Origin: Candidatus Acetothermia bacterium
Lineage (GTDB): Bacteria > Bipolaricaulota > Bipolaricaulia > RBG-16-55-9
Assembly (NCBI GenBank): GCA_016201405.1
Contig: JACQCZ010000015.1
Span: forward strand, 248,001-312,000
Direction: 5' to 3'
DNA length: 64,000 nucleotides
Below, in pieces: positions 9,603 through 17,612 of the stretch (positions within the stretch are counted from its first letter, which is position 1; each line of letters opens with the position of its first letter). Below the pieces are notes generated by a model. It searched no databases and was not told where the DNA came from. It saw nothing but the letters and a program-made list of their open reading frames with translations. Both the position numbers and the translations under genes were made by a program.

Positions 9603-10516
9603 TGATGACTATCAACTGATTCTTTGGGCGGGAAGAGAATGGAAGCTCCAATGGATGCTCCAATCACTACCACAATCACACTCAGTGCGATCCCCACTGG
9701 AATATCAATGAGCTTGGATAGCGCCATCTTGACTCCTACAAACGTAAGCACAACGGCCAACCCATATTCGAGATAGCGAAAGAGTGGAACGAGACTGGCC
9801 AACGCAAAATAGAGTGCCCGCATCCCTAACACCGCAAAGACATTGGAAGAATAAACGACAAATGGGTCAAGCGTAATTGCCAGAATGGCGGGGACAGAGT
9901 CAAGCGCAAAGATAACGTCTGTAACGGCAATTGTGATCAAGACGATGAAGAGCGGCGTCGCATAGAGCTTTTCATTGCGCTTGATAAAGAATGCGCCTGT
10001 CTGATCATCTGTAGTTACAGGCACAAGCTTTCGCACAATGAGAATGATTGGATTCTTCTCTGGATGTGGCTTACTCTCCCCACGAAAGGCCATCTTGATA
10101 CCCGTAAAGATCAAGAAGGCTCCAAAGAGATAGATGATCGCTTCAAACCGATGGACGAGCGCGATCCCGGCCAGAATGAAGAGAGCCCGAATGATGAGTG
10201 CACCGACAATTCCCCAGAAGAGCACGCGGTTCTGATGCTGAGTGGGAATATGAAAGTATGAGAAGATGACCCAAAAGACAAATAAATTATCAATGCTGAG
10301 TGATCTCTCGATGAGATAACCGGCGAGAAAGTTGATCCCCATCTTCTCCCCCATTGTGAAGTAGACGACAAGGTTGAAGGCAAGGGCGAAGCCAATCCAG
10401 ACCCCGCTCCAGAGGAGCGCGTCGCGTAGCTTGATCTCCGAGCTCTTGCGATGAAAGACCCCCAGATCAAGTACTAGCAGTACGACGACAACAACGCCAA
10501 AGATTGCCCATTTCAT
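9599..10516 (-). CDS. TerC/Alx-family membrane protein
   Basis: The 305-residue protein has about nine membrane helices and the two TerC hallmarks: ERSLSIDNLFVFWVIFSYF (residues about 68-86) and AVTDVIFALDSVPAILAIT (residues about 198-216), each with the buried Asp residues thought to bind metal. The length and the FHRKSSEI start resemble the Alx branch, which exports manganese and responds to alkaline pH in known cases. It lies 40 bp downstream of corA on the same strand, suggesting a metal-ion transport operon. The 40-bp gap is too small for a yybP-ykoY manganese riboswitch. Confidence 0.9.
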   Translation of the reverse strand: MKWAIFGVVVVVLLVLDLGVFHRKSSEIKLRDALLWSGVWIGFALAFNLVVYFTMGEKMGINFLAGYLIERSLSIDNLFVFWVIFSYFHIPTQHQNRVLFWGIVGALIIRALFILAGIALVHRFEAIIYLFGAFLIFTGIKMAFRGESKPHPEKNPIILIVRKLVPVTTDDQTGAFFIKRNEKLYATPLFIVLITIAVTDVIFALDSVPAILAITLDPFVVYSSNVFAVLGMRALYFALASLVPLFRYLEYGLAVVLTFVGVKMALSKLIDIPVGIALSVIVVVIGASIGASILFPPKESVDSHH

Positions 10517-10556
10517 GATCTCATCTCGATTTGATCTGTTGAGTAATTTCTAGTTG

Positions 10557-11621
10557 TCAGAGCCACTTCTTCCGCTTGAAATAGAGCAGCATCCCTAGGG
10601 CAATGATGCCCATGATCCCAAGGACTGCAAAATAACCCCAGTGCCAGCGGAGCTCCGGGATGTAATCAAAGTTCATTCCATAAATGCCAACAATAAATGT
10701 GAGTGGAATGAAAATTGTGGCGATGATGGTGAGCACCTTCATCACCTCATTCATGCGATTGCTGAGGCTTGATAGATAGAGATCCATCATTCCAGCCACA
10801 ATGTCGCGCAAGGTCTCTACCGTATCAATCACTTGAACTGTGTGATCATAGACGTCGCGCATGAAGATCATCGTTGGCGGCTGGAAGATCGGAATCTCGC
10901 CGCGCTGAAAGTGATTGATGACATCTCGTAGCGGCCAGACGGCCTTTCGCAAAAAGAGGATCGACCGCTTCAGATCATGAATCTGCGCCAGCACTTCCGG
11001 GGTAGGATTGACAGCAAGCTGCTCATCTAGAAATTCTATTCTGTCCCCAACCTTCTCAAGCACGGCAAAATAGTTGTCCACAACGGCGTCTATCAGTGCA
11101 TAGACAAGATAATCAGCCCCAGCCTTCCGGATTTTCCCTTTGTCATTGCGAAGCCTGTTCCGTACGGGATCAAAGACATCGCCCTCGTTCTCCTGAAAAG
11201 TGAGGACAAAATTTGGACCTAGGATGAGACTCACCTGCTCATCTTCGAGCTTGGCCTCTTGTTCATTGAAGCTGAGCATTCGCAGCACAATGTAGATGTA
11301 GCTCTCAAACTCCTCCATCTTGGGGCGCTGCCCTGTGCTCAATATATCTTCGAGCACGAGTGGGTGAATATTGAAGTGTCTGCCCAGAGCCTCAATGATT
11401 TCTACTTGTTGAAGCCCGTCTATGTTGACCCAAGTGCTTGTGGGAAGATCTTTGAATGGAAAGGCCTCTTCGCTCTTCTTAAGCACTCTCTCTTGAACGT
11501 GATCGCCGTCGTACTCCATCAGGCTGATCTTGACCTCTTCAGTGCGTTTGGAGCCAAGATAGATGAGTGTCCCTGGAGAGAGACCTGCTTTTTTTGAACG
11601 TCGCCCAGTCAGTTTGCTCAT
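10557..11621 (-). CDS. corA: CorA-family magnesium/cobalt transporter
   Basis: The 354-residue protein has a long cytoplasmic alpha/beta domain, a coiled-coil region and two C-terminal membrane helices separated by YGMNFDYIPEL, which contains the invariant GMN selectivity motif. The second helix is followed by the basic tail KRKKWL that anchors the pentamer. The usual MPEL after GMN is IPEL here, an acceptable variant. It is the first gene of a corA-terC pair. A promoter sits only about 14 bp before the start codon, so the mRNA leader would be very short. Confidence 0.95.
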   Translation of the reverse strand: MSKLTGRRSKKAGLSPGTLIYLGSKRTEEVKISLMEYDGDHVQERVLKKSEEAFPFKDLPTSTWVNIDGLQQVEIIEALGRHFNIHPLVLEDILSTGQRPKMEEFESYIYIVLRMLSFNEQEAKLEDEQVSLILGPNFVLTFQENEGDVFDPVRNRLRNDKGKIRKAGADYLVYALIDAVVDNYFAVLEKVGDRIEFLDEQLAVNPTPEVLAQIHDLKRSILFLRKAVWPLRDVINHFQRGEIPIFQPPTMIFMRDVYDHTVQVIDTVETLRDIVAGMMDLYLSSLSNRMNEVMKVLTIIATIFIPLTFIVGIYGMNFDYIPELRWHWGYFAVLGIMGIIALGMLLYFKRKKWL

Positions 11622-11635
11622 AGAAATATGGGATG

Positions 11636-11664
11636 GTTATAGAGGATTCGCCGGCTCAAATCAA
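11636..11664 (-). promoter_or_regulatory. Promoter of corA-terC
   Basis: Minus-strand TTGATT (11664-11659) and TATAAC (11641-11636) are spaced by 17 bp. The predicted start near 11629 leaves a leader of only about 8 nt before the corA ATG, and no ribosome-binding site is visible. Confidence 0.65.
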
Positions 11665-11714
11665 AACAGGGAAAAGAGATGAGCTGGAAGAACATAGAAT
11701 TGGAAGCGATTTGC

Positions 11715-12086
11715 TTATTTAACGTCGATATTGACCTGAAACGAAATGGAGTGGATTTCGCAGGGGGTTGGGGCTTGCCTGCAGAGCGGATCACCGACGG
11801 CTTGCAATGTTGTCTGGCCGGCGCTCTTGGCTTCATAGATCCCCTGTGCGCCACGAATCACCATGATATTGGGAACCCGGCTGATCACGCTCATGTCACT
11901 GATTGAGATATTCCAGTCAAAGCCCTCACCCAGCTTGAGCAAGAAGCGGTCATGGACTCTGAGATGTATGGTCTTGCCGTTCAGATTGAGATCGACAATC
12001 TGCGATGATGGCTGCGGCGAGAAGAGACCGCATCCTGTTAGGGAGAGGATGGCCAGTATTGTGGTAAACCAATATACTCGCTTCAT
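11715..12086 (-). CDS. Small secreted lipoprotein, function unknown
   Basis: The 123-residue product starts with a short positively charged, hydrophobic signal ending in the lipobox LTGC, with the lipidated Cys at residue 19. The mature part is beta-rich with two Cys (C102 and C108 approx., LCRQAPTPC) that could form a disulfide. The phrases KLGEGFDW and the closing strands HSISFQVNIDVK faintly recall small Ig-like or chagasin-type inhibitor folds, but the resemblance is too weak to name. It lies 7 bp downstream of the MFS gene on the same strand, probably in one transcript. Confidence 0.75.
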   Translation of the reverse strand: MKRVYWFTTILAILSLTGCGLFSPQPSSQIVDLNLNGKTIHLRVHDRFLLKLGEGFDWNISISDMSVISRVPNIMVIRGAQGIYEAKSAGQTTLQAVGDPLCRQAPTPCEIHSISFQVNIDVK

Positions 12087-12093
12087 GCATTAA

Positions 12094-13440
12094 TTATAGT
12101 TTGCTCTCTCGTGCATTCGCAAGCTTTGTTCGCAAGGGCTTTAGATTTGAGATTCTGCGAGGCAGCCGCATCGTCATCAAGAGTCCGATGATCACGCAGA
12201 GCGCAGCAAAGAAGAAGCTTGCAGGATAGCTCCAGGTCGCCAGGAAACCTCCGATCAGGGCACCGGCGATCCCGCCGATTCCCATGGCGCTGTAATAGGC
12301 TCCGATGGCCTGGCCGCGATAGGCCTGCCGCACGCGCTTCGAGATCACCGAGATGGCCGACAGATTGATGCAGGCCCAGCTTAGACCCGTGACGATAAAC
12401 ATGAGAACCACCGCAATCATCAGCATGACTGAATTTCCTCTTAAGAGGAGCAGCCCAGCAGTTAGGGCAAACATAATGGACCTGACTGCCAGAAAGAAGC
12501 GCTGGATGTGACGAGTGCGGTAAGGAGCCGTAAAGAGATCCATGTGGGCATTTGTTAAGGCCGAAGCGCCATGATGAAAGATGTAGAGAAAGAAGGTCTC
12601 GGAAGCGCTAAAGCCAAGTTGATTGAGCAAAAAGAGTGGCAGAGGGACAAAGAAGGCCTGAAAGCCGAGATGATAGACAATAATCGCATAATAATAACGG
12701 GTGAGCGGCGTGCCAAAGATATTCTCCCCACGAAAGACTCTCCATACCCGAAGCGGATGAATAGAGTGAAGGAGCTGCAGAGGCATAAATCGAAAGCGCT
12801 CCAGAAATGCTCCTGCGGTTGGCAAAACATCCTGAACGCTCTGCTCTAAATTTGTCTCTCTGGGCTCTCTGATCCAGAGGATGGCAAAGATCATAGCAAT
12901 GAGCGCGATCGATGCGAGAACTTCAAAGAGACCGCTGAGCGCCGTGCCGCCCCAAAGCCCCACAACCCAGCTGGTCCAGATCGTTCCCAGGATCAGACCG
13001 GACATCCAGCCGAGTGTGCTCATCCGGTTGAGCCGGTTGATTTGAAAAGACCACTGATCCCTCGGCTGATTATGAATCGCTAGCGACGTGGATACGGCAA
13101 CGCTGGCCAGCCATAGAAAGGTTAAAAGAACGTTGGCCCAGAGCAGCGTATAGAGTGACCGAGAGAGTCCCATCAGGCTAAGCCCGACAAAGACTCCAAA
13201 GAAGCCCAGAATCACAAAGGGCTTGCGCTGCCCCGTGCGGTCGCTCTGCCGTCCCCAGAAGAGACTGGCGATGACGCCGAAGAAGCTGGCCACTGCCGTC
13301 ACGATGCCAAAGTCGCTGGGGCTGCCGCTCAGCACTTGAGAAACATAGAGGGGAATCAGAATTGAAGCGCCACCCTGCGCCATGTTGGCCAGCGCATAGG
13401 CAAAGATATAGCGGTCTTGAGTGTGCAAGAGCTTGATCAT
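12094..13440 (-). CDS. Major facilitator superfamily permease
   Basis: The 448-residue protein has 12 hydrophobic helices. The loop between helices 2 and 3 (FWGRQSDRTGQRKPFVILG) is the classical MFS motif A, and a long central cytoplasmic loop (residues about 185-235) divides the halves. The substrate is not apparent; general resemblance is to drug or sugar efflux-type MFS proteins. The start ATG is only 9 nt after a perfect TATAAT, so the transcript may be leaderless. The gene begins right after the HU terminator and is followed by a small lipoprotein gene. Confidence 0.88.
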   Translation of the reverse strand: MIKLLHTQDRYIFAYALANMAQGGASILIPLYVSQVLSGSPSDFGIVTAVASFFGVIASLFWGRQSDRTGQRKPFVILGFFGVFVGLSLMGLSRSLYTLLWANVLLTFLWLASVAVSTSLAIHNQPRDQWSFQINRLNRMSTLGWMSGLILGTIWTSWVVGLWGGTALSGLFEVLASIALIAMIFAILWIREPRETNLEQSVQDVLPTAGAFLERFRFMPLQLLHSIHPLRVWRVFRGENIFGTPLTRYYYAIIVYHLGFQAFFVPLPLFLLNQLGFSASETFFLYIFHHGASALTNAHMDLFTAPYRTRHIQRFFLAVRSIMFALTAGLLLLRGNSVMLMIAVVLMFIVTGLSWACINLSAISVISKRVRQAYRGQAIGAYYSAMGIGGIAGALIGGFLATWSYPASFFFAALCVIIGLLMTMRLPRRISNLKPLRTKLANARESKL

Positions 13441-13449
13441 GGCGAAGCG

Positions 13450-13458
13450 ATTATAACA
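13450..13458 (-). promoter_or_regulatory. Extended -10 promoter of the MFS gene
   Basis: Minus-strand TGTTATAAT (13458-13450) fits the extended -10 consensus TGnTATAAT; no convincing -35 is visible because the upstream bases belong to the HU terminator. The ATG at 13440 lies 9 nt downstream, which predicts a leaderless or nearly leaderless mRNA. Confidence 0.55.
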
Positions 13459-13463
13459 ACCCC

Positions 13464-13502
13464 AAAAAAAAGAAGAGGGACCCGGGCTTCCGGGCCCCTC
13501 TT
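13464..13502 (-). terminator. Rho-independent terminator after HU
   Basis: A GC-rich hairpin (arms 13473-13485 and 13490-13502, loop of 4, one A/C mismatch) is followed on the minus strand by a run of eight T. It lies 24 bp after the HU stop codon. Confidence 0.92.
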
Positions 13503-13525
13503 TCGAGCTTCTGAAATATTTGGCG

Positions 13526-13801
13526 CTAAGTGTTTAGAGTCTTCTTGAAAGCGGTGCTTGGGCGGAACTTGGGCACCCAGCGGGAAGGAACTTCCACGGG
13601 CTGCTTGGTGCGAGGATTGACGCGCTTGACTGATTTTCGCTTGTAGGCCTCGAAGCTTCCGAAGCCTGGCAGCTTGACCTTCTGATTTTTACCGCAAGAA
13701 TCAACAATGATGTCTAGAAATGCATCCAGCGCCTCAGTCGTCTTCTGTTTGGAAAGGTGCGTCTTGTTTGCAAGTTGATTGACCAATTCCTTCTTATTCA
13801 T
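13526..13801 (-). CDS. hup: HU-family DNA-binding protein
   Basis: The 91-residue protein has the HU/IHF fold: helical dimerization half with LVNQLANKTHLSKQKTTEALDAF (read in pieces), the turn KLPGFGSFEAYKR, and the DNA-binding arm with RVNPRTKQPVEVPSR and the closing PKFRPSTAFKKTL. The arm keeps the NPRT turn with the intercalating Pro. It bends DNA and compacts the nucleoid. A good ribosome-binding site (GGAGAGG) precedes the ATG, and a strong terminator follows. A hyperacidic small ORF lies 70 bp upstream in the same direction. Confidence 0.97.
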   Translation of the reverse strand: MNKKELVNQLANKTHLSKQKTTEALDAFLDIIVDSCGKNQKVKLPGFGSFEAYKRKSVKRVNPRTKQPVEVPSRWVPKFRPSTAFKKTLNT

Positions 13802-13871
13802 GGTGTCCCTCTCCTTTGTTTGGGAATTGAAGATTAAAGGATAATTTCGCTCTCTCCATCATCATGACGGC

Positions 13872-14009
13872 TCAGTCCTCGTCCACTTCGTCATCGTCCT
13901 CCCACTCATCATCCTCGTCCTCTTCGTCGTCATCCTCCCACTCATCATCGTCATCAGGGCCGAGAAAGAGATGGAGCCGTTGGTGAAGGTCGTAATCCGC
14001 GATCCGCAT
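13872..14009 (-). CDS. Hyperacidic small protein (45 aa), unknown
   Basis: On the minus strand ATG at 14009 opens 45 codons ending at TGA 13874-13872. The first 18 residues (MRIADYDLHQRLHLFLGP) are mixed, and the last 27 contain 24 Asp or Glu in a doubled unit around DDEWEDDDE. Asp and Glu codons are mixed (GAT/GAC, GAA/GAG), so the acidic character is not the by-product of a single simple repeat. The ORF sits 70 bp upstream of HU behind a perfect sigma-70 promoter. Function is unknown; an acidic DNA mimic or HU partner is only an inference. AGGAGG is present 12 nt before the ATG, partly inside a small hairpin. Confidence 0.55.
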   Translation of the reverse strand: MRIADYDLHQRLHLFLGPDDDDEWEDDDEEDEDDEWEDDDEVDED

Positions 14010-14022
14010 TGTTACCGCATCC

Positions 14023-14059
14023 CTCCTCTCTGAGGAGTCTTTTGCAGAAGAGCTTCTGC
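14023..14059 (-). promoter_or_regulatory. Two small hairpins in the leader of the acidic ORF/HU transcript
   Basis: Stem 1 pairs CTCCTC (14023-14028) with GAGGAG (14032-14037) and would hide the AGGAGG ribosome-binding site of the acidic ORF. Stem 2 pairs GCAGAAG (14044-14050) with CTTCTGC (14053-14059). Both lie in the predicted 5' leader; control of translation is an inference. Confidence 0.4.
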
Positions 14060-14124
14060 CCTCTCTCTATAAAATGACCTTGGGTAGGCCATATCGCTCT
14101 AGTTATTCGTTGTACAGGGCGCGG

Positions 14125-14153
14125 ATTATAATGCAAGCATTTTTGCTTGTCAA
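14125..14153 (-). promoter_or_regulatory. Perfect consensus sigma-70 promoter upstream of acidic ORF and HU
   Basis: Minus-strand TTGACA (14153-14148), a 17-bp spacer and TATAAT (14130-14125) match the sigma-70 consensus at all twelve positions. The start would be near 14118, giving a leader of about 109 nt before the acidic ORF. Confidence 0.88.
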
Positions 14154-14282
14154 GATTGTGGTTCTGTGCAAAAACAACCCACTGGGAGGGCATTTTTAAT
14201 CCCTTCTTCAAAACCGGGTCTGCAATGTTTGCCCCTCATGAAATTCTTGAAAGAGCTTTGCTCTACTCTGTAAGCTCAGGCC

Positions 14283-15233
14283 ATGCGGTTCTTGCATGGG
14301 CTTTGGGCATCTCAAGGAATTTTCTCCTTCCGCTGGGATGATCCCGTCACAAAAAAGGCGATCTTGTCGCTGGCCACGCTGGTTGTGATCTATCTTCTCG
14401 TTCTCCTGGTCACGAAAATTCTGAACCGGGCGATCAAAGACGTGCGCTGGAAATATAAAACAAGAAAATTTCTCTATTATTTTGGTGCATTTTTCTTTGG
14501 CATAGGGCTGGTTCTCATTTGGGCCGATTTTGCAGGCCAGTTCGCTCTTGTGCTTAGTGTGATCGGCGCGGGAGTGGCGATTGCCTTTCAACAGCCTCTG
14601 GTCAGCCTGGTTGGATGGCTGCGCATCATCATCAATCGGCCCTACACCATTGGAGACCGGATTGAGATTAACGGCATCGCTGGCGATGTCATTGATATTC
14701 AGCTGCTCAAGACTGTGCTCCTTGAGATTGGAGGCACAGGGACCTCACGCAGCGCGCAGAGCACGGGGCGGGTGGTCGACTTTGCAAATGGCTTCATCTT
14801 CTCACAGCCGCTCTTCAACTACACGCGCGGGACTGAATACTTGTGGAATGAGTACCCCATTTTGGTCACCTTTGAGAGCGACTGGCGACGCGCGCATGAT
14901 GTGGTCTTAGAGATTGTCAATCAGCACACAGCTCGCTTTGAGTCCGGTGCCCGCGCTCAGATTGCCAAGATGGCCGAGCATTATCTCATTCAGTTCAATG
15001 TGCTAAGGCCGATTGTCTATGTTGCCATTCGGGAGAGCGGTGTGGAACTAACTCTGCGGTACATCTCGCCTGCGCGTCAGGCTCGCCAGATTCGGGATGC
15101 TATCAGCCGGGACATTTTGACAGCTTTTCAGAGAGAGCCTGGCGTCGAGCTGGCCTATCCAACCACGCGGTCTTTCACTCGCATCAATGAAGAGCCGAAG
15201 TATCTGCAAAAAAAGGCAGGAAGAGAGGAATAA
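14283..15233 (+). CDS. MscS-family small-conductance mechanosensitive channel
   Basis: The 316-residue protein has N-terminal membrane helices and the MscS pore-lining helix GAGVAIAFQQPLVSLVGWL (residues about 96-114, start of the pore at about residue 94), followed by the beta-domain start RPYTIGDRIEINGIAGDVIDI (in pieces around residues 119-140). MscS channels open on osmotic downshock to release solutes. Its last codons overlap the 3' end of rnpB on the opposite strand, and its AAA-rich Lys codons supply the T-tract of the rnpB terminator. The start was taken at ATG 14283; no strong ribosome-binding site is seen. Confidence 0.9.
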   Translation: MRFLHGLWASQGIFSFRWDDPVTKKAILSLATLVVIYLLVLLVTKILNRAIKDVRWKYKTRKFLYYFGAFFFGIGLVLIWADFAGQFALVLSVIGAGVAIAFQQPLVSLVGWLRIIINRPYTIGDRIEINGIAGDVIDIQLLKTVLLEIGGTGTSRSAQSTGRVVDFANGFIFSQPLFNYTRGTEYLWNEYPILVTFESDWRRAHDVVLEIVNQHTARFESGARAQIAKMAEHYLIQFNVLRPIVYVAIRESGVELTLRYISPARQARQIRDAISRDILTAFQREPGVELAYPTTRSFTRINEEPKYLQKKAGREE

Positions 15234-15557
15234 GCCGGGTTCTGTTCCCACAAGGGGACGAGAGCCATCCTTCTACGCGGCCTACCCGCAGGCATCGGGC
15301 GGGCAGCCCTCAAGCACCTGCTTACTTGGCCTTGCTCCAGCCGGAGGATTACCAGCCACAACCCAGTCACCCGGATTGGCGGTGAGCTCTTACCTCGCCC
15401 TTTCACCCTTGCCTGATCCCCGAAGGGCCATCGGCGGTCTTGTCTCTGTGGCCTGTCTCAGAGATCGCTCTCTCTCGGCTTGCGCCGAGCGGCTTGCCCT
15501 GCGGAGCCCGGACTTTCCTCAAGGCGTAAAGCCCTGCGGCTCTCTACCTCTCTTCAC
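15219..15557 (-). ncRNA. rnpB: RNase P RNA (bacterial type A)
   Basis: Read on the minus strand the region contains GAGGAAAGTCCGGGCTCC near the 5' part (P4 strand, about 15525-15508), the conserved GGGTGAAAGGGCGAGGTAAG core, a GGCTGGTAA segment, and ACAGAACCCGGCTTA at the 3' end (about 15245-15231). The two P4 strands are complementary as required. A terminal P1 helix pairs about 15555-15547 with 15221-15228. RNase P RNA is the ribozyme that matures tRNA 5' ends. The 3' end overlaps the end of mscS, and a run of T on the minus strand (15216-15209) follows P1. Ends are approximate. Confidence 0.96.
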
Positions 15558-15561
15558 AAGT

Positions 15562-15592
15562 ATTGTACTGCACAGCGCGCCAGAAGTGTCGA
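15562..15592 (-). promoter_or_regulatory. Probable promoter of rnpB
   Basis: Minus-strand TACAAT (15567-15562) lies 5 bp before the P1 start; a TCGACA -35 (15592-15587) is 19 bp away. The -10 is good, the -35 weak. Confidence 0.5.
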
Positions 15593-15598
15593 AAGCCA

Positions 15599-15638
15599 CT
15601 GGATTCCGGCTCGCGGCTGCGCCTTGGCCGGAATCCAG
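15599..15638 (+). repeat. dRS3-like inverted repeat, copy 1
   Basis: CTGGATTCCGGC (15599-15610) and GCCGGAATCCAG (15627-15638) are perfect inverted arms around a 16-nt loop. The same GGATTCC...GGAATCC theme recurs at 17.4-17.6 kb and 42.5-42.7 kb, always between genes. It sits just upstream of rnpB. Confidence 0.75.
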
Positions 15639-15719
15639 GAATTTATTGCTAGAAAATCATTAGACTTTCACCATCACGGGGATGATGAATTGAGAAGACA
15701 GGACTAGCAAGCCTGATAG

Positions 15720-16577
15720 TCATCTTTGATAGCGGCAATTAGGGCAATAATAGACGACCCGGCTCTTTCGCTGAGAGCTGCGTCGCTGAAGCTGTGAATA
15801 GCCGATGGACTCTTGGCGCTTGCGCATCGGCCTACCGCACTTTGGACAGGACGAAAGAAAGGCCGCCCGGATCAATAAGAGCAGCATGAGAGCCACGCCC
15901 ACTCCGCCTGCGACATACCAGAAGCTCATGGGGAGCGAGAGAAATTTTGAGCTCTGTTGCTGAGGAAGCATCTGATCGGGCGGCACGTTTGTAGTTGATG
16001 GCTGTGTCGTTGTCGTATTGGAGGAGTTGGCCTGTGAAGGCGGCGGCGTGACGGGAACGACCACATAGAGCCCTTTTAACGTCGTCACAAAATCAATCGC
16101 CGCTTCGCTGATGTTGTGATCGGAGACCGACTTTTGCGCCTTGGCCAGCGCTTCTTTGACCGCAGGGTCAGCAAATGAAGCGCTCAGATCAGCACTCGTC
16201 CTCCAATAGAACTGCCAGTCATTCTCCTCAGTTACAAAGAGCAGAAAGATGGATCGCTCTCCCTCCAGCTGCCACGCCTGCCAGAGCGCTTCTCCAAATT
16301 GAGGCGGATTGCTAAAGGGATCGAGCCGTGAGAAGAGAAGGGTGACTCGTGTCTTGCCATCATTCTGCAGAGTGGTGATTAAGTCTTGAAGAGCCTTGCG
16401 GCTCTCATTGCCAAGCGTGGCAGAGTAGTCGTTGATCGCTCCCGTCTTCTGCGGCATCGGAGGGGCTGGCGAAGCATTTTGAGTGCTTGGATTGTTTTGC
16501 GGAGCCTTCTCAGCCAGAACTGAGACAGCCAGCAAGAGAATAAAAAGCAATGCCGCGCCCAATCTCCGGAGCTTCAT
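15720..16577 (-). CDS. TPM-domain membrane protein with C-terminal zinc ribbon
   Basis: The 285-residue protein has an N-terminal signal peptide, then a TPM (TLP18.3/Psb32/MOLO-1) domain: INDYSATLGNESRKALQDL opens it, TRVTLLFSR and RSIFLLFVTEENDWQFYW follow. A Thr/Ser/Pro/Asn-rich linker leads to one membrane helix (residues about 222-244) and then a four-Cys zinc ribbon, CPKCGRPM ... YYCPNCRYQR. This order is typical of YgcG-like proteins, whose exact role is unknown. The domain faces the periplasm and the ribbon the cytoplasm. It lies 9 bp downstream of the coiled-coil zinc-ribbon gene and is probably co-transcribed with it. Confidence 0.85.
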   Translation of the reverse strand: MKLRRLGAALLFILLLAVSVLAEKAPQNNPSTQNASPAPPMPQKTGAINDYSATLGNESRKALQDLITTLQNDGKTRVTLLFSRLDPFSNPPQFGEALWQAWQLEGERSIFLLFVTEENDWQFYWRTSADLSASFADPAVKEALAKAQKSVSDHNISEAAIDFVTTLKGLYVVVPVTPPPSQANSSNTTTTQPSTTNVPPDQMLPQQQSSKFLSLPMSFWYVAGGVGVALMLLLLIRAAFLSSCPKCGRPMRKRQESIGYSQLQRRSSQRKSRVVYYCPNCRYQR

Positions 16578-16586
16578 GGTTTTAGT

Positions 16587-17285
16587 TTACGGGTGCAGGA
16601 TTCTGCTGCAGTTCTCACAGGTGACGAGATCGAGCCCCTCTCGCACACGCTCGATGGTGGTCTGGCTGAGTGGCAATGAGCAGCCGGTGCAGCGGCCATC
16701 CCGCACAGAAGCGAGAGGCTGCTCCAACGATTTTGACAACCCCTGATATTTTGCAAGAAAGACGGGATCCAGAGATTCCAAAAGCCGGGTGCGCTCCGTC
16801 ACTTCGATGGCGATCTTCTGGCGGATCTGAGCCGTCTCTTCATCCACCTCGCGCATCTCCTCTTCGATGCGGCTCTTCCAATGCTGATAAGAGGCTTCGC
16901 GCTCTTTCAGTTTGGCCATCTCGCTCTGAACCTGATCGAGGAGAGTGATCGCCTCTTCTTCGGCCTTCTCCATCAATTCACGGTTGTGCTGCATCTGTTG
17001 TCGAAGCGACTCCATCTCTTTGAAGCTCACCAGGCCGTCGTCGAGCTGTTTTTGATATTTGCGAATCTGGATATCGAGGTCATCCGCTTGGGCAGAGCGC
17101 TCTTGGCTCTTGCGGCGCAGATCGGCAAATTTCTCTTTGACAGCGGCCTCTGATTTCTCTTCGGTGGCCAGAGTTGCCTCGATCTTTTTGTGTTGGTCTG
17201 TGAGACGGTGCAATTTATCGCTGAGTGTGCGGATTTGAGTATCCTTTTGCTGGATGGCGATGAGTGCTGTTAGTGCCTGGTTCAT
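16587..17285 (-). CDS. Coiled-coil protein with C4 zinc ribbon (zf-RING_7 family)
   Basis: The 232-residue protein is almost entirely heptad-like helix for residues 1-185 and ends with a C4 zinc ribbon, CTGCSLPLSQ ... TCENCSRILHP. I chose ATG 17285 (MNQALTALIAIQQKD), which has GAGGG just upstream and matches the usual start of the family; an in-frame start at 17327 exists. Members of this family include flagellar and RNA-related factors but most are unassigned; in actinobacteria relatives are found near RNase P or RNase H genes, so the nearness to rnpB here is worth noting. Function remains unknown. Confidence 0.85.
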   Translation of the reverse strand: MNQALTALIAIQQKDTQIRTLSDKLHRLTDQHKKIEATLATEEKSEAAVKEKFADLRRKSQERSAQADDLDIQIRKYQKQLDDGLVSFKEMESLRQQMQHNRELMEKAEEEAITLLDQVQSEMAKLKEREASYQHWKSRIEEEMREVDEETAQIRQKIAIEVTERTRLLESLDPVFLAKYQGLSKSLEQPLASVRDGRCTGCSLPLSQTTIERVREGLDLVTCENCSRILHP

Positions 17286-17400
17286 TTCCCTCGTCTCGAT
17301 TGTAGTCTCGATTTTGAGAGTCAGCAAGGACGAGCTTCAAAGATCGATCTGATAGTTGCAGCAAGAGAATCACAAATGAATGACAACTTAAATGCAATTC

Positions 17401-17557
17401 CTGGATTCCCGCTTTCGCGGGAATGACAGTCAACTTGGCCAGCAACATGAATCTCTACTTCAGAAGTTTTATCTGCGAACAACGGAGACTGTCATACACG
17501 AATATCGAAAGCGCCCGTCATTCCGGCCAAGCCCGTCAGGGCGCGAGCCGGAATCCA
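17401..17557 (+). repeat. Paired inverted dRS3-like repeats, locus A
   Basis: The first copy contains ATTCCC-GCTTTCGC-GGGAAT (17405-17424), matching the dRS3 pattern ATTCCC-N8-GGGAAT known from Neisseria, flanked by CTGG and GACA. The second copy (about 17517-17557) has ATTCCGGC (17520-17527) and GCCGGAAT (17547-17554) and is oriented the other way (GTCATTCC first, GGAATCCAG last). About 90 bp of unremarkable sequence separates them. Confidence 0.75.
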
Positions 17558-17612
17558 GGAATCTCCACAAACCACTCTCATCTACCCATTCAGCCCGCAG
17601 GGCGGTCTTTGC

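Noticed and set aside
10517-10556. Manganese (yybP-ykoY) riboswitch before terC
   Set aside because: The corA-terC gap is only 40 bp, too small to hold one.
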